From Bacillus methanolicus (GTDB lineage: Bacteria; Bacillota; Bacilli; Bacillales; Cytobacillaceae), in contig NZ_PNFF01000001.1 of assembly GCF_028888695.1 (NCBI RefSeq), positions 1,683,501 through 1,747,500 of the forward strand: a stretch of 64,000 nt of DNA. The letters run 5' to 3'. A program made the translations under genes and the position numbers. The notes beneath the pieces are model-generated. The model was given only the letters and a program-made list of their open reading frames with translations. It was not told where the DNA came from and ran no database searches. Positions 39,225 through 47,831 of the stretch are shown one piece after another (position 1 is the stretch's first letter; every line of letters starts with the position of its first letter).

Positions 39225-40055
39225 TTACCCTTCTTCCACAAAAGTTTTTGCCAGCGTATGGTGCTGGTTCAAAATAAATAATGTTCTTTCCTTCAAAAGT
39301 TCATTCAGGAAAGGTAATTTTTTGATTCCTTTTTCAATTAACTGCTTCGCAAATTCAATATAACGATCACAAATCAGCAATAAGAACCGCTGCTGCTCAT
39401 TCGATAATTCTGACAAAGGCTGATCGTTTTTTGGAAATACAAGTTTTTTTAATCCCTCAAATAATATCGATGCCTCTTCATGTAAAAATTTCTTTTTCTC
39501 ATTGATTAGGCGTTTTAAAAATAATAGGTTTGAGGCATATTCATCCCAGACATCCGCTTGAAAATATTCTGTCAGTTTTTCAAACAGAGAGGACTCAATC
39601 ATCTTTATACTGTTCATTAATTTATCAATCCCGTCAGAATCCTTTTGGTAGACGGAAATTTTGTGCTCGTTTACATCCTTTATCCCTGCTGCTAGTGTCC
39701 TGATTACACCGATACTATTTATTTCTGATAAATGCTTGTAATATAAACCGCTGTAATAATCACCCGCTAAAACGGTAAGCTGGCGATTTTTCAAGCTGTG
39801 ATAAGTATCTTCCTGGTTTTTGTTTTCTGTTACATGCTCATGGGTATCAAGGGCAATTTGAATAAGCATCGTCGTTAAGACATAACTTTCCATTTCATCA
39901 TTTGATATTTTCAAATGTTCCATAAGGGAAACAAGCAAGAGCAGCTTGTCTTCATCGACTGTGGGGGCTTTAATATATTTCACCAAATACGGATGTGAGA
40001 CGTTTCGCATAATCTGCTCTTTAATTTTTGTCAGTTTCATTTGAATGTCTTGCAA
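39225..40055 (-). CDS. hepS: Heptaprenyl diphosphate synthase component I
   Basis: Non-catalytic subunit of the heptaprenyl diphosphate synthase. The 276-residue helical protein has SHPYLVKYIKAP near the N-terminus and KNRQLTVLAGDYYSGLYY, both family signatures; it lacks a DDXXD motif as expected. The start is a TTG at 40055, six bases after AAGGGTG, which gives the L/M-QDI N-terminus seen in B. subtilis HepS. The frame is open for 25 more codons upstream, without support. Confidence 0.93.
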   Translation of the reverse strand: MQDIQMKLTKIKEQIMRNVSHPYLVKYIKAPTVDEDKLLLLVSLMEHLKISNDEMESYVLTTMLIQIALDTHEHVTENKNQEDTYHSLKNRQLTVLAGDYYSGLYYKHLSEINSIGVIRTLAAGIKDVNEHKISVYQKDSDGIDKLMNSIKMIESSLFEKLTEYFQADVWDEYASNLLFLKRLINEKKKFLHEEASILFEGLKKLVFPKNDQPLSELSNEQQRFLLLICDRYIEFAKQLIEKGIKKLPFLNELLKERTLFILNQHHTLAKTFVEEG

Positions 40056-40163
40056 ATCAATCACCCTTGCTTCCCGAATTATGTATATCCATATAAAGAA
40101 AGTTCGCAATTTATTGGAAAATGTAAGCATTTACCTTAATATCCGTACATTAAGGCAGAGACA

Positions 40164-40171
40164 ATTATACC
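40164..40171 (-). promoter_or_regulatory. Possible extended -10 promoter before hepS
   Basis: The minus strand reads TGGTATAAT (TATAAT at 40169-40164 with an upstream TG). There is no clear -35. A seven-base-pair hairpin without U-tract (40134-40155) follows in the transcript. Confidence 0.45.
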
Positions 40172-40258
40172 ATAAAAGAAATTAGGTTTGTGGTTTCAGA
40201 AGATAAAAAACTTTCAAAAATGTTAATTATGTTTCACATTTATTATTGGAATCAGCTG

Positions 40259-40492
40259 TTAATTCCCGCTTTCAATTTCTCCATTCGAAGTCATAATTTT
40301 TGCATGCCCTCTGATTTTGATTGCTGAAGTATGCTCAGTAAATTGGGCGATCATTACTTCACCTTTGTCAAGCTTCTCTGAGTGGTGGAATCTTGTATCA
40401 GTGCCTCTTGTTAACCCGATCACGTTTACACCGTCATCCAATGCTTTTATAACAACAAATTCCCCGTTTTGAAAGCTGCTCTTCTTTTCCAT
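40259..40492 (-). CDS. mtrB: trp RNA-binding attenuation protein (TRAP)
   Basis: TRAP forms an 11-subunit ring that, with tryptophan bound, wraps GAG/UAG repeats in trp leaders and lowers their expression. The 77-residue protein has [31 protein letters not shown]-type features (tryptophan pocket, [11 protein letters not shown]-binding Lys and Arg in IKIRGHAKI). ATG 40492 follows GGGGTG; a GTG three codons earlier overlaps it. It comes after folE as in B. subtilis mtrAB. No trp gene is in this window. Confidence 0.96.
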   Translation of the reverse strand: MEKKSSFQNGEFVVIKALDDGVNVIGLTRGTDTRFHHSEKLDKGEVMIAQFTEHTSAIKIRGHAKIMTSNGEIESGN

Positions 40493-40551
40493 TTTCTTCA
40501 CCCCGGCAATCTTTGATGAAATTGATATAAGGCCCTTAGAGCTAATACGAT

Positions 40552-41118
40552 TTAATTCTTGATTAAAGAGAGCACTTCAGCACGTGCACGTGCATCGTTT
40601 TGTAAAATTCCGCGTACCGCAGAAGTGACCGTTTTTGAACCCGGTTTTTTTACTCCCCTCATTGTCATGCACATATGTTCCGCTTCTACAACTACCATTA
40701 CACCATGAGGGTCAAGCTTTTCCATAATTGTGTTGGCAATCGTCGAAGTAATCCGTTCCTGCAGCTGCGGCCTTCTGGCAACTGCTTCAACAGCTCTTGC
40801 GAGTTTGCTTAGTCCGGTTACTTTCCCATTTCTTGGAATATAAGCAACGTGTGCATGTCCGAAGAATGGAACAAGGTGATGTTCACACATGGAATAAAAT
40901 GGGATATCTTTAACAAGCACTAATTCTTCATGTTCTTCTCCAAAAATTGTTTCAAAATATTCTTTTGGATCTTGATTTAAACCGGCAAACACTTCCTCGT
41001 ACATTTTTGCTACACGTTTTGGAGTATCAAGCAAACCTTCACGGTTTGGGTCTTCTCCGATAGCTTCTAATATTAAACGCACCGCTTCCTCAATTTGGGC
41101 ACGATTGATGTTTGACAT
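40552..41118 (-). CDS. folE: GTP cyclohydrolase I
   Basis: First enzyme of folate synthesis (mtrA in B. subtilis). The 188 residues contain the zinc and active-site motifs [12 protein letters not shown] (Cys, His, His), RPQLQERIT and [13 protein letters not shown] (second Cys). ATG 41118 follows AGGAGG; one codon upstream is an in-frame GTG. It lies between hbs and mtrB, presumably with its own promoter in the 270 bases after hbs. Confidence 0.96.
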   Translation of the reverse strand: MSNINRAQIEEAVRLILEAIGEDPNREGLLDTPKRVAKMYEEVFAGLNQDPKEYFETIFGEEHEELVLVKDIPFYSMCEHHLVPFFGHAHVAYIPRNGKVTGLSKLARAVEAVARRPQLQERITSTIANTIMEKLDPHGVMVVVEAEHMCMTMRGVKKPGSKTVTSAVRGILQNDARARAEVLSLIKN

Positions 41119-41334
41119 CACAAATCCTCCTACTTCTAAATCAATACAATACTTGGATAGCGAAGTCAGCTTTTATTATCCTGCTCCGCTTTTAATTTTA
41201 TCATTACAATATTAGCATAACCATTTCAGTACAAGCAAAATGGAAGATTTCCTGGAAGCATAAACAATAGGCTCCAGCGGCTTGTTCAGCCCCGGGAAGC
41301 ACTAAACGAATCTAGCAAGCGCAGACAAAAAATA

Positions 41335-41364
41335 CAAAAGGCCACGGAATTCCGCAGCCTTTTG
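41335..41364 (-). terminator. Terminator after hbs
   Basis: A 13-bp stem CAAAAGGCYGCGG type (41335-41347 with 41352-41364, one mismatch or wobble) followed by TATTTTTTG on the minus strand. Confidence 0.9.
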
Positions 41365-41394
41365 CTTAGCATAGTTTTAAGCACTTGTATGTAA

Positions 41395-41667
41395 TTATTT
41401 AACTGCATCTTTAAGCGCTTTACCTGGTTTGAAAGCAGGAACTTTGCTTGCAGCGATTTCGATTTCTTCTCCGGTTTGAGGATTCCGGCCTTTGCGGGCA
41501 GCGCGCTCACGTACTTCAAAGTTTCCGAAACCGATTAATTGTACTTTATCACCATTCTTTAAAGCATCTAAGATTGCATCGAAAACAGCATCAACTGCTT
41601 TAGTAGCGTCCTTTTTTGATAACTCAGTAGCTTCTGCAACTGCATTAATTAGTTCTGTCTTATTCAT
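41395..41667 (-). CDS. hbs: HU-like DNA-binding protein HBsu
   Basis: HBsu compacts the nucleoid and is essential in B. subtilis. The 90 residues are close to identical with the Bacillus family: [38 protein letters not shown] (DNA-binding arm) and [17 protein letters not shown] 41667 follows GGGAGGAGGTG, a very strong ribosome binding site suited to a highly expressed gene. The frame is open for 24 codons upstream without support. A sigma-A promoter lies about 120 bases upstream. Confidence 0.97.
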   Translation of the reverse strand: MNKTELINAVAEATELSKKDATKAVDAVFDAILDALKNGDKVQLIGFGNFEVRERAARKGRNPQTGEEIEIAASKVPAFKPGKALKDAVK

Positions 41668-41790
41668 GCCTTTCACCTCCTCCCAAAAAATCACGGTAAA
41701 TTCAGTAAAAGTAAGTCTCTTACCTACATTTCTAAACAAAATGACCGAATTCTATACATTGTGGAATTATTTTTGTTTAACTCAGCCCTT

Positions 41791-41819
41791 ATATTAAATG
41801 ATTGCGAGCCAGTTTTCAA
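41791..41819 (-). promoter_or_regulatory. Sigma-A type promoter for hbs
   Basis: On the minus strand TTGAAA (41819-41814), 17 bases, then TAATAT (41796-41791). It lies just downstream of a terminator-like hairpin. The leader to the start codon is about 115 bases. Confidence 0.65.
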
Positions 41820-41834
41820 TCTATTTTTGGCAAA

Positions 41835-41855
41835 AACCCTTTAATCATAAGGGTT
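41835..41855 (-). terminator. Terminator-like hairpin in the hbs upstream region
   Basis: AACCCTT/AAGGGTT (41835-41841 with 41849-41855) is followed on the minus strand by TTTTTG. It lies between the spoIVA terminator and the hbs promoter, so it would end a transcript starting somewhere in the 120 bases before it. Confidence 0.65.
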
Positions 41856-41975
41856 AGAGCCCCACAACATGAATTCTGTTAAAAGATTAACATATTCATT
41901 TACGCATATCAAGAAATATTCATGAAATAATGGTAATGTTTTCTTATCCGTGCATCTTGTAATATACGCCACACA

Positions 41976-42003
41976 AAAAAGACTCCCGAAAAGGAGTCTT
42001 TTT
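41976..42003 (-). terminator. Terminator after spoIVA
   Basis: AAAAAGACTCC/GGAGTCTTTTT (41976-41986 with 41993-42003), 11 bp with A and T ends on both sides. It comes after a roughly 120-bp palindromic repeat that follows the spoIVA stop, so the repeat would be in the spoIVA 3' untranslated region. Confidence 0.9.
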
Positions 42004-42005
42004 AA

Positions 42006-42125
42006 CTGTCCAGCTCCAGCGCCTAGGCCCTCGAGGTCGCTTCGGTTCTGCCGATGAAGTCAAAAAACGACTTCACCAGCAGGACCTAGAAGCATGTCGG
42101 GCCTGAGCGAGGCGCTTCCGCTTTT
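42006..42125 (+). repeat. Dispersed palindromic element, copy 1
   Basis: About 120 bases beginning CTGTCCAGCTCCAGCGCC and ending near GGCGCTTCCGCTTTT, with a central TGAAGTC/GACTTCA hairpin and outer inverted repeats. It matches the reverse complement of 56831-56951 at most positions. It carries no gene. Similar sequences are, from memory, common between genes in Bacillaceae. Confidence 0.88.
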
Positions 42126-42129
42126 CTAA

Positions 42130-43608
42130 CTATAGTATGATGGCTATTAGTCCACCTGAGCCTTCGTTTATGATTCGCTCAAGAGTTTCTTTCAATTTGT
42201 AGCGGGCATTCTCAGGCATTAACGAAAGTTTTGCCTGAATCCCTTCTCTGACGATTGAGTTTAAGCTGCGGCCGAAAATATCTGAATTCCAGATCGACAG
42301 CGGGTCTTCCTCAAAGTCTTGCATTAAATAACGGACCAATTCTTCGCTTTGCTTTTCCGATCCAATGATTGGTGCAAATTCGGATTCTACATCGACCTTA
42401 ATCATATGAATGGATGGAGCAACAGCTTTTAAGCGAACACCGAACCTTGGTCCTTGGCGAATGATTTGCGGCTCATCAAGGCTCATATCAGTTATGGAAG
42501 GTGCGGCAATTCCATAGCCGGTTTGTTTTACCATTTTTAAAGCCTCAGAGATTTGGTCATACTCTGCTTTTGCGTAGGCAAAATCCTGCATAAGTTCAAG
42601 CAAATGATCTTTTCCGCGGATTTCAACCCCAACAATTTCTTTTAAGATTTCATCATATAAATCATCCGGAGCGTATAAATCAATTTCAGCGACTCCCTGC
42701 CCCATTTCAATTCCGGCAAGGCTTGCACGGTCGATAAATTCAAAATCGCTGAACTGATGAACAACCCGGTCCACATCTCTTAATCTCTTTATATCTTTAA
42801 CGGTTTCCTTAACTGCTTCTTGATAGTTTTGACGTAACCAATGGTTTTCACGCAGGACCATTACCCAGCTGGGAAGATTCACATTCACTTCAAGTACCGG
42901 GAATTCGTATAAAGCTTCGCGAAGAACATTTAAAACATCACTTTCACGCATGCTTTCTACACTCATTGCCAGTACAGGTATATCGTATTTTTCAATTAAT
43001 TGGCTTCGGAGCGATTCCGTGTTTGGATGGTAAGGCTGGGCACTGTTTATGACAATGATAAACGGTTTGCCTACCTCTTTCAGTTCTTCAATTACCCTCT
43101 CTTCCGCTTCAAGATAATTTTCACGCGGAATATCGCCAATTGTTCCGTCCGTTGTAATAACAACACCGATTGTAGAATGCTCCTGTATAACTTTTCTTGT
43201 TCCAATTTCTGCTGCCTCATGAAATGGAATTGGCTCTTCATACCAAGGAGTGGTAATCATGCGCGGCCCGTTTTCATCCTCATACCCTTTTGCCCCGGGT
43301 ACTGTATAGCCGACGCAGTCAACAAGACGGATATTTACATCCAGACCTTCATCAACATGAACAGTTGCGGCCTGGTTTGGAACGAATTTTGGTTCTGTTG
43401 TCATAATGGTTTTACCGGCTGCGCTTTGCGGAAGTTCATCCTGTGTCCGAGCACGGTCTGCTTCATTGCTTATATTTGGTAAAACTACAAGTTCCATGAA
43501 TTTTTTTATGAAAGTAGATTTACCTGTTCTAACTGCTCCTACAACACCTAAATATATATCGCCGCCTGTTCGTTCGGCAATGTCTTTAAAAATATCTACC
43601 TTTTCCAA
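42130..43608 (-). CDS. spoIVA: Spore coat morphogenetic ATPase SpoIVA
   Basis: SpoIVA polymerises around the forespore with ATP hydrolysis and forms the basement layer of the coat. The 492-residue length equals the B. subtilis protein. The Walker A GAVRTGKST with Lys30 is intact, and the conserved C-terminus (KLKETLERIINEGSGGLIAIIL type) anchors to SpoVM. The start is a TTG at 43608, five bases after GGGAGGGGAGA; the longer frame lacks support. A candidate sigma-E promoter lies 60-90 bases upstream. Confidence 0.98.
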   Translation of the reverse strand: MEKVDIFKDIAERTGGDIYLGVVGAVRTGKSTFIKKFMELVVLPNISNEADRARTQDELPQSAAGKTIMTTEPKFVPNQAATVHVDEGLDVNIRLVDCVGYTVPGAKGYEDENGPRMITTPWYEEPIPFHEAAEIGTRKVIQEHSTIGVVITTDGTIGDIPRENYLEAEERVIEELKEVGKPFIIVINSAQPYHPNTESLRSQLIEKYDIPVLAMSVESMRESDVLNVLREALYEFPVLEVNVNLPSWVMVLRENHWLRQNYQEAVKETVKDIKRLRDVDRVVHQFSDFEFIDRASLAGIEMGQGVAEIDLYAPDDLYDEILKEIVGVEIRGKDHLLELMQDFAYAKAEYDQISEALKMVKQTGYGIAAPSITDMSLDEPQIIRQGPRFGVRLKAVAPSIHMIKVDVESEFAPIIGSEKQSEELVRYLMQDFEEDPLSIWNSDIFGRSLNSIVREGIQAKLSLMPENARYKLKETLERIINEGSGGLIAIIL

Positions 43609-43670
43609 GTGATTCTCCCCTCCCGAATGAGTTAGTGGGATAATATTATCCATCTCAGCTAATTTTGGAC

Positions 43671-43701
43671 ATTATATGTTTATGATTTTGTCCTATTATG
43701 A
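43671..43701 (-). promoter_or_regulatory. Candidate sigma-E promoter for spoIVA
   Basis: The minus strand has CATATAAT (43678-43671), one base off the sigma-E -10 consensus CATACAAT, and TCATAAT (43701-43695) 16 bases upstream as a possible -35. SpoIVA is known to be made in the mother cell under sigma-E. The spacing is slightly long. Confidence 0.45.
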
Positions 43702-43815
43702 TATGACTGTTTTCTAAAATTTTTTGCCTCCTTATCAGAAACTATTATCATTTTTACATAAATCGATTATTTTCTTTCGATAATTTCAAATGAATTAAGG
43801 GTTCAAAAAGAGAAA

Positions 43816-43854
43816 AACCCTTCTCCTTAAAATATATTTTGCAGGAGAAGGGTT
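43816..43854 (-). terminator. Terminator after yphF
   Basis: A 12-bp stem AACCCTTCTCCT/AGGAGAAGGGTT (43816-43827 with 43843-43854) begins four bases after the yphF stop and is followed by TTTCTCTTTTTG on the minus strand. Confidence 0.9.
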
Positions 43855-43858
43855 ATGA

Positions 43859-44569
43859 CTATTTCACGAAAAAGATTGGTTCATTTGTTTTTGGATCAAT
43901 GGTATAAGGCAACGAATATGCCGGCACAAATACGGAATTTTTCACTAATAATTCCCGAATATCATCGCCCGGTTTATAAGAATGTTTTGTCGTTTGCAGC
44001 GCCTTATATAAGTCGCTCCGATAATCAACAAATACTTCAGCATTTCCGGTTACAACGAAAGGCAAATTTTGATTTGAATAAGGGCTTATTGCTACCGGTT
44101 CTTCCTTATAGCCCAGTTTCTTGAAATCAATGGAATACAAATTCTCGGCTAATTTTTCTTTATATGGAGGATACCCTGCTGCTTTAATCCGCAAATTTAT
44201 TTCTCTAATTGTTTCTGCGATTCTTAGATCGAATATTTTCACCGTTGGATTTGTTTCGACATCCACAAGGACATATTGAAAAATCCCCCCGCTTTCATAG
44301 CTGTTGCCCGGAGGTTCTGCCATATATTTCGGTACAATTTTTTGGAAATCAATCGGATATTTTTGATAAATGGGTGTTGATGCATCTCTTGTTTTTATTG
44401 GCAAGATTCCGCCATTATCCTTCTGAAAGCGATCAACAGCACTTTGTACGGATTGTACTTGATCATCATACGGCACTTGATTTTCAGCAAGCTTTTCTTT
44501 CGGATACATGCAGCCAGAGAGAATTACTGCCAAAATGATTAGCAAGGAAAAAACAATTCCTTTTTTCAT
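43859..44569 (-). CDS. yphF: Putative lipoprotein YphF
   Basis: The 236-residue product has a lipoprotein signal peptide with lipobox ILSGC (Cys20 would be lipidated). The mature part is soluble and contains no motif I can assign. The neighbourhood spoIVA-yphF-yphE-gpsA is the same in B. subtilis, which supports the symbol. Its role is unknown. ATG follows a poorly conserved ribosome binding site (AAAGGATTG). Confidence 0.85.
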   Translation of the reverse strand: MKKGIVFSLLIILAVILSGCMYPKEKLAENQVPYDDQVQSVQSAVDRFQKDNGGILPIKTRDASTPIYQKYPIDFQKIVPKYMAEPPGNSYESGGIFQYVLVDVETNPTVKIFDLRIAETIREINLRIKAAGYPPYKEKLAENLYSIDFKKLGYKEEPVAISPYSNQNLPFVVTGNAEVFVDYRSDLYKALQTTKHSYKPGDDIRELLVKNSVFVPAYSLPYTIDPKTNEPIFFVK

Positions 44570-44597
44570 AAAACATCAATCCTTTAGAATATGTATA

Positions 44598-44798
44598 TTA
44601 TTCACTGGTAGGTCCGCTGAAAACGATTAAAAAAATAATGATTCCCGAAAGTATCAATAAAACATACGCAATCAGTGCAGTAATGATTCGAATGACGCCT
44701 TTTAATTTATACCGGCTGAAATAAATAGAGATCATAGATAAAAACATAAATCCCATTGCACCAAAGGAAATCCACATTTTCATTAAAGCAGGTGACAT
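44598..44798 (-). CDS. yphE: Small membrane protein YphE (DUF2768)
   Basis: A 66-residue protein with two hydrophobic helices (about residues 8-27 and 38-60) separated by a basic loop (SRYKLKG). It corresponds to the DUF2768 family by memory and by location between yphF and gpsA. Function unknown. ATG 44798 follows AAAGGAG; two other in-frame starts upstream are less well spaced. Confidence 0.82.
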   Translation of the reverse strand: MSPALMKMWISFGAMGFMFLSMISIYFSRYKLKGVIRIITALIAYVLLILSGIIIFLIVFSGPTSE

Positions 44799-45101
44799 AA
44801 AAACCACTCCTTTTCAGGTATATATTATATCATAGGTGCCAAAACAAAAAACAACATCATCAATTAAATGACAAGAAACATGCATGAGTTTTTGTCGGCG
44901 CAGCACCGCCCTTTTCCACAAAAAAAATGACTGAAATAAAGGGAGGGGCAGCCCCTTATTTCAGCCTGTTTCGACTAAATACCCAAAGACCCAATTCAAA
45001 TTACCAGTTTGGTTCGTTGCATAGTATGCGAAATGCAACACAATCGCATCCTCTAATGCCCATATATTTAGAAATTATATTATTTTTCTATGTCCGGGTT
45101 G
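44799..45101. other. Non-coding stretch between gpsA and yphE
   Basis: About 300 bases without a supported gene. It holds the gpsA terminator at 44931-44964, a GTTGCAT/ATGCAAC-type hairpin at 45016-45039 of unknown meaning, and near 44820-44835 an AT-rich stretch that may contain the yphE promoter. Confidence 0.6.
44931..44964 (-). terminator. Terminator downstream of gpsA
   Basis: CTGAAATAA/TTATTTCAG (44931-44939 with 44956-44964) encloses a GGGG/CCCC inner stem, followed by TCATTTTTTTTG on the minus strand. It is about 140 bases after the gpsA stop. Confidence 0.85.
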
Positions 45102-46148
45102 CTATTCTTTTAAGTCAAGAACATTTACCAAGTCTTCCATTTCGTGCGTTTTTACCCTGGCCATTAACGTATCTACTGCATCTTTCGGGTTCACACCGTT
45201 AAATAAAACATCAAATAAAGCGTCGGATATCGGCATTTTGACGTCGTATTTTCTTGCAAGCTGATGGGCCGCCTTAGTCGTGGGGACCCCTTCAACAACC
45301 ATACCCATATTATTTAAAACCTCTTCGAGATTATTGCCTTTCCCAAGAAGGTTCCCTGCTCTCCAGTTTCGGGAATGAACACTTGTACATGTAACAATTA
45401 GATCGCCAATTCCGGCCAAACCTGAAAAGGTTAACGGATTGGCGCCCATTTTTGTACCGAGCCGGGCTATTTCTGCAAGTCCTCTTGTGATTAAAGCAGC
45501 CTTAGCATTATCGCCATAGCCGAGTCCGTCAGAGATTCCAGCCGCGAGTGCAATAATATTCTTAAGTGCTCCCCCGATCTCAACGCCGATCATGTCCGGA
45601 TTTGTATATACCCGGAAATTTTGATTCATAAATAAATCTTGAATTTTTTCAGCTGCTTTCATATTTTTAGAAGAAACAGTTACAGTCGTAGGATGCCGGA
45701 GGCTGACTTCTTCAGCATGGCTCGGTCCGGAAAGAACGACAACATCTTTTAAAAGTGTTTCAGGCATTTCCTCTTCAATCATTTCTGATATGCGAAGCAA
45801 AGTATCCGGCTCAATTCCTTTGCTCACATGGACAATTGTTAACGGTGTTTCTTGAATTCCCCTTATTTTCCCGAGAACTTCCCTGATCGCTTTTGTTGGT
45901 ACGGCTAAAATCATCACTTCTATGTCTTTTAAAACTTCTTTGAGAGAAGAAAATCCGATGATAGATTCCGGCAAGGATATGCCAGGCAAATATTTTTGAT
46001 TTGTATGCTCCCGATTGATTTCTTCTATTTGAGAAGGCTTATGCCCCCAAATCCTGACTTCGTGACCGTTATCGGCAAGTACCATCGCAAGTGCTGTTCC
46101 CCAGCTTCCCGCTCCGATCACAGCTACTTTTTCTCTTTGCCGTTCCAT
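45102..46148 (-). CDS. gpsA: Glycerol-3-phosphate dehydrogenase (NAD(P)+)
   Basis: GpsA reduces dihydroxyacetone phosphate to glycerol-3-phosphate for phospholipid synthesis. The 348-residue protein has the dinucleotide loop [23 protein letters not shown], catalytic-Lys region [14 protein letters not shown] and LIVTCTS. ATG follows AAAGGTTGTGAT. The gene lies 20 bases after der, as in many Bacillus genomes. Confidence 0.96.
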   Translation of the reverse strand: MERQREKVAVIGAGSWGTALAMVLADNGHEVRIWGHKPSQIEEINREHTNQKYLPGISLPESIIGFSSLKEVLKDIEVMILAVPTKAIREVLGKIRGIQETPLTIVHVSKGIEPDTLLRISEMIEEEMPETLLKDVVVLSGPSHAEEVSLRHPTTVTVSSKNMKAAEKIQDLFMNQNFRVYTNPDMIGVEIGGALKNIIALAAGISDGLGYGDNAKAALITRGLAEIARLGTKMGANPLTFSGLAGIGDLIVTCTSVHSRNWRAGNLLGKGNNLEEVLNNMGMVVEGVPTTKAAHQLARKYDVKMPISDALFDVLFNGVNPKDAVDTLMARVKTHEMEDLVNVLDLKE

Positions 46149-46168
46149 CTCATATCACAACCTTTACC

Positions 46169-47479
46169 TTATTTTCTTTCTCTCGCATAAATTTTAATCG
46201 GTGTGCCTTCAAAACCGAATGCATCCCTAATTCGATTCTCAAGAAATCTCTCATAAGAAAAGTGCAGCAGCTCCGGATCATTAACAAAAACAACAAATGT
46301 CGGAGGCTTTACCGCTACTTGAGTAGTATAATAGATTTTCAAGCGTCTACCTTTATCTGTCGGCGTTGGATTCATGGCCACCGCATCCATGATGACATCG
46401 TTTAGTACGCTTGTTTCAACGCGGCGTGCATGATTTTCACTAGCCATATTAATCATTGGCATTAATGTGTGGAGTCTTTTTTTCGTTTTAGCTGATAAGA
46501 AGACGATCGGAGCATAATCCAAAAACTGAAAATGATCGCGAATTTTTTGTTCAAACTCCCTCATTGTTTTTTCATCTTTCTCAACTGCATCCCACTTATT
46601 TACGACAATAACAACTGCCCGGCCAGCTTCATGTGCATATCCTGCAATCCGTTTGTCCTGTTCAATAATCCCTTCTTCACCATTCAATACAACAAGGACA
46701 ACGTCTGATCGTTCAATCGCTCTTAGTGCTCTTAAAACACTGTATTTTTCAGTTGTTTCATAAACCTTTCCTTTTTTGCGCATTCCTGCAGTATCAATGA
46801 TGACATATTTTTGTCCGTTATACGTGTAAGGGGAATCAATTGCATCTCTTGTTGTACCGGCAATATCACTTACGATTACCCGTTCTTCTCCCAGTAAAGC
46901 ATTTACAAGTGACGATTTTCCCACATTTGGCCGGCCGATTAAACTGAACTTAATAACATCCTCATCGTATTCCTCTTCGTGCTTGCTCGGAAAGTGTTTC
47001 GCTACTTCATCGAGCAAGTCTCCTAATCCAAGTCCGTGGGTGCCGGAAATTGGAATCGGTTCACCAAAACCAAGGGAATAAAAATCAAAAATTTGATCGC
47101 GCATTTCAGGATTATCAACTTTATTTACGGCGAGAACAACAGGCTTTTTCGATTTATACAGGATTTTCGCAACTTCTTCGTCTGCCGCGGTAACCCTTTC
47201 CCGTCCGTTTGTGATAAAAATAATGACATCTGCTTCATTAATGGCAATTTCAGCCTGTTGGCGGATTTGTTCAAGAAACGGCTCATCTCCGATATCGATG
47301 CCCCCCGTGTCGATAATATTGAAATCGTGTGTTAACCATTCAGCTGAACTATAAATCCGGTCACGGGTTACACCCGGAATATCTTCCACTATCGATATCC
47401 GCTCGCCGACAATACGGTTAAAAATCGTTGATTTTCCTACATTAGGACGGCCGACAATGGCTACAACTGGTTTCGCCAT
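46169..47479 (-). CDS. der: Ribosome assembly GTPase Der (EngA)
   Basis: Der is an essential GTPase in 50S subunit assembly. The 436-residue length matches B. subtilis. Two tandem G domains are present: [15 protein letters not shown] and NKVD in the first; [15 protein letters not shown] and NKWD in the second; then a KH-like C-terminal domain ([12 protein letters not shown]). ATG 47479 has AAAGGA eight bases upstream; an ATG three codons earlier lies too close. Confidence 0.97.
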   Translation of the reverse strand: MAKPVVAIVGRPNVGKSTIFNRIVGERISIVEDIPGVTRDRIYSSAEWLTHDFNIIDTGGIDIGDEPFLEQIRQQAEIAINEADVIIFITNGRERVTAADEEVAKILYKSKKPVVLAVNKVDNPEMRDQIFDFYSLGFGEPIPISGTHGLGLGDLLDEVAKHFPSKHEEEYDEDVIKFSLIGRPNVGKSSLVNALLGEERVIVSDIAGTTRDAIDSPYTYNGQKYVIIDTAGMRKKGKVYETTEKYSVLRALRAIERSDVVLVVLNGEEGIIEQDKRIAGYAHEAGRAVVIVVNKWDAVEKDEKTMREFEQKIRDHFQFLDYAPIVFLSAKTKKRLHTLMPMINMASENHARRVETSVLNDVIMDAVAMNPTPTDKGRRLKIYYTTQVAVKPPTFVVFVNDPELLHFSYERFLENRIRDAFGFEGTPIKIYARERK

Positions 47480-47553
47480 GCATTTCATCCTTTCATATAT
47501 AAAATATATTCTTGTTTCATTTAATTTTTTGTCTTAATAAACATAAGAAAGAA

Positions 47554-47575
47554 ACCCTTCAAATGCTAGAAGGGT
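47554..47575 (-). terminator. Terminator after ypzH
   Basis: ACCCTTC/GAAGGGT (47554-47560 with 47569-47575) followed by TTCTTTCTT on the minus strand, upstream of der. Confidence 0.75.
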
Positions 47576-47642
47576 CTAACTTCATTAGTTTAACAAAGAG
47601 ATTGATAACAAGCAATGAAAACTTAAAACTATGGAATATTTG

Positions 47643-47828
47643 TCAATGTTTTACAATTATGAATAACTCTTCTGTAATCGCATGGGCAATGCCGTCTAAA
47701 ATTGCTTCTAAATTCGCACACACTTGTTCCATTTCTTTTTTTGATTCACAATGGAAAACGGCTGCTCCGCTCGGAACTTTATTTGGATCGGTTGTCACAA
47801 CTGCAAGAATAAATTTTTCAAGCATCAT
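47643..47828 (-). CDS. ypzH: Small partner protein of the YIEGIA membrane protein (capping complex subunit)
   Basis: The 61-residue protein (LAVVTTDPNKVPSGAAVFHCES ... LDGIAHAITEELFIIV) matches what databases describe as the capping complex subunit for YIEGIA. It has no membrane segment. It starts three bases after the end of the YIEGIA gene, so both are probably made together. The symbol follows the B. subtilis gene at this position. Its molecular role is inferred by family name only. Confidence 0.78.
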   Translation of the reverse strand: MMLEKFILAVVTTDPNKVPSGAAVFHCESKKEMEQVCANLEAILDGIAHAITEELFIIVKH

Positions 47829-47831
47829 GCC

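Noticed and set aside
41271-41302. Third copy of the palindromic element
   Set aside because: Only about 25-30 bases show partial similarity; too short and diverged to annotate as a copy.
43000-43482. 160-codon plus-strand frame opposite spoIVA
   Set aside because: Aromatic and Cys-rich composition typical of an antisense shadow of a conserved gene.
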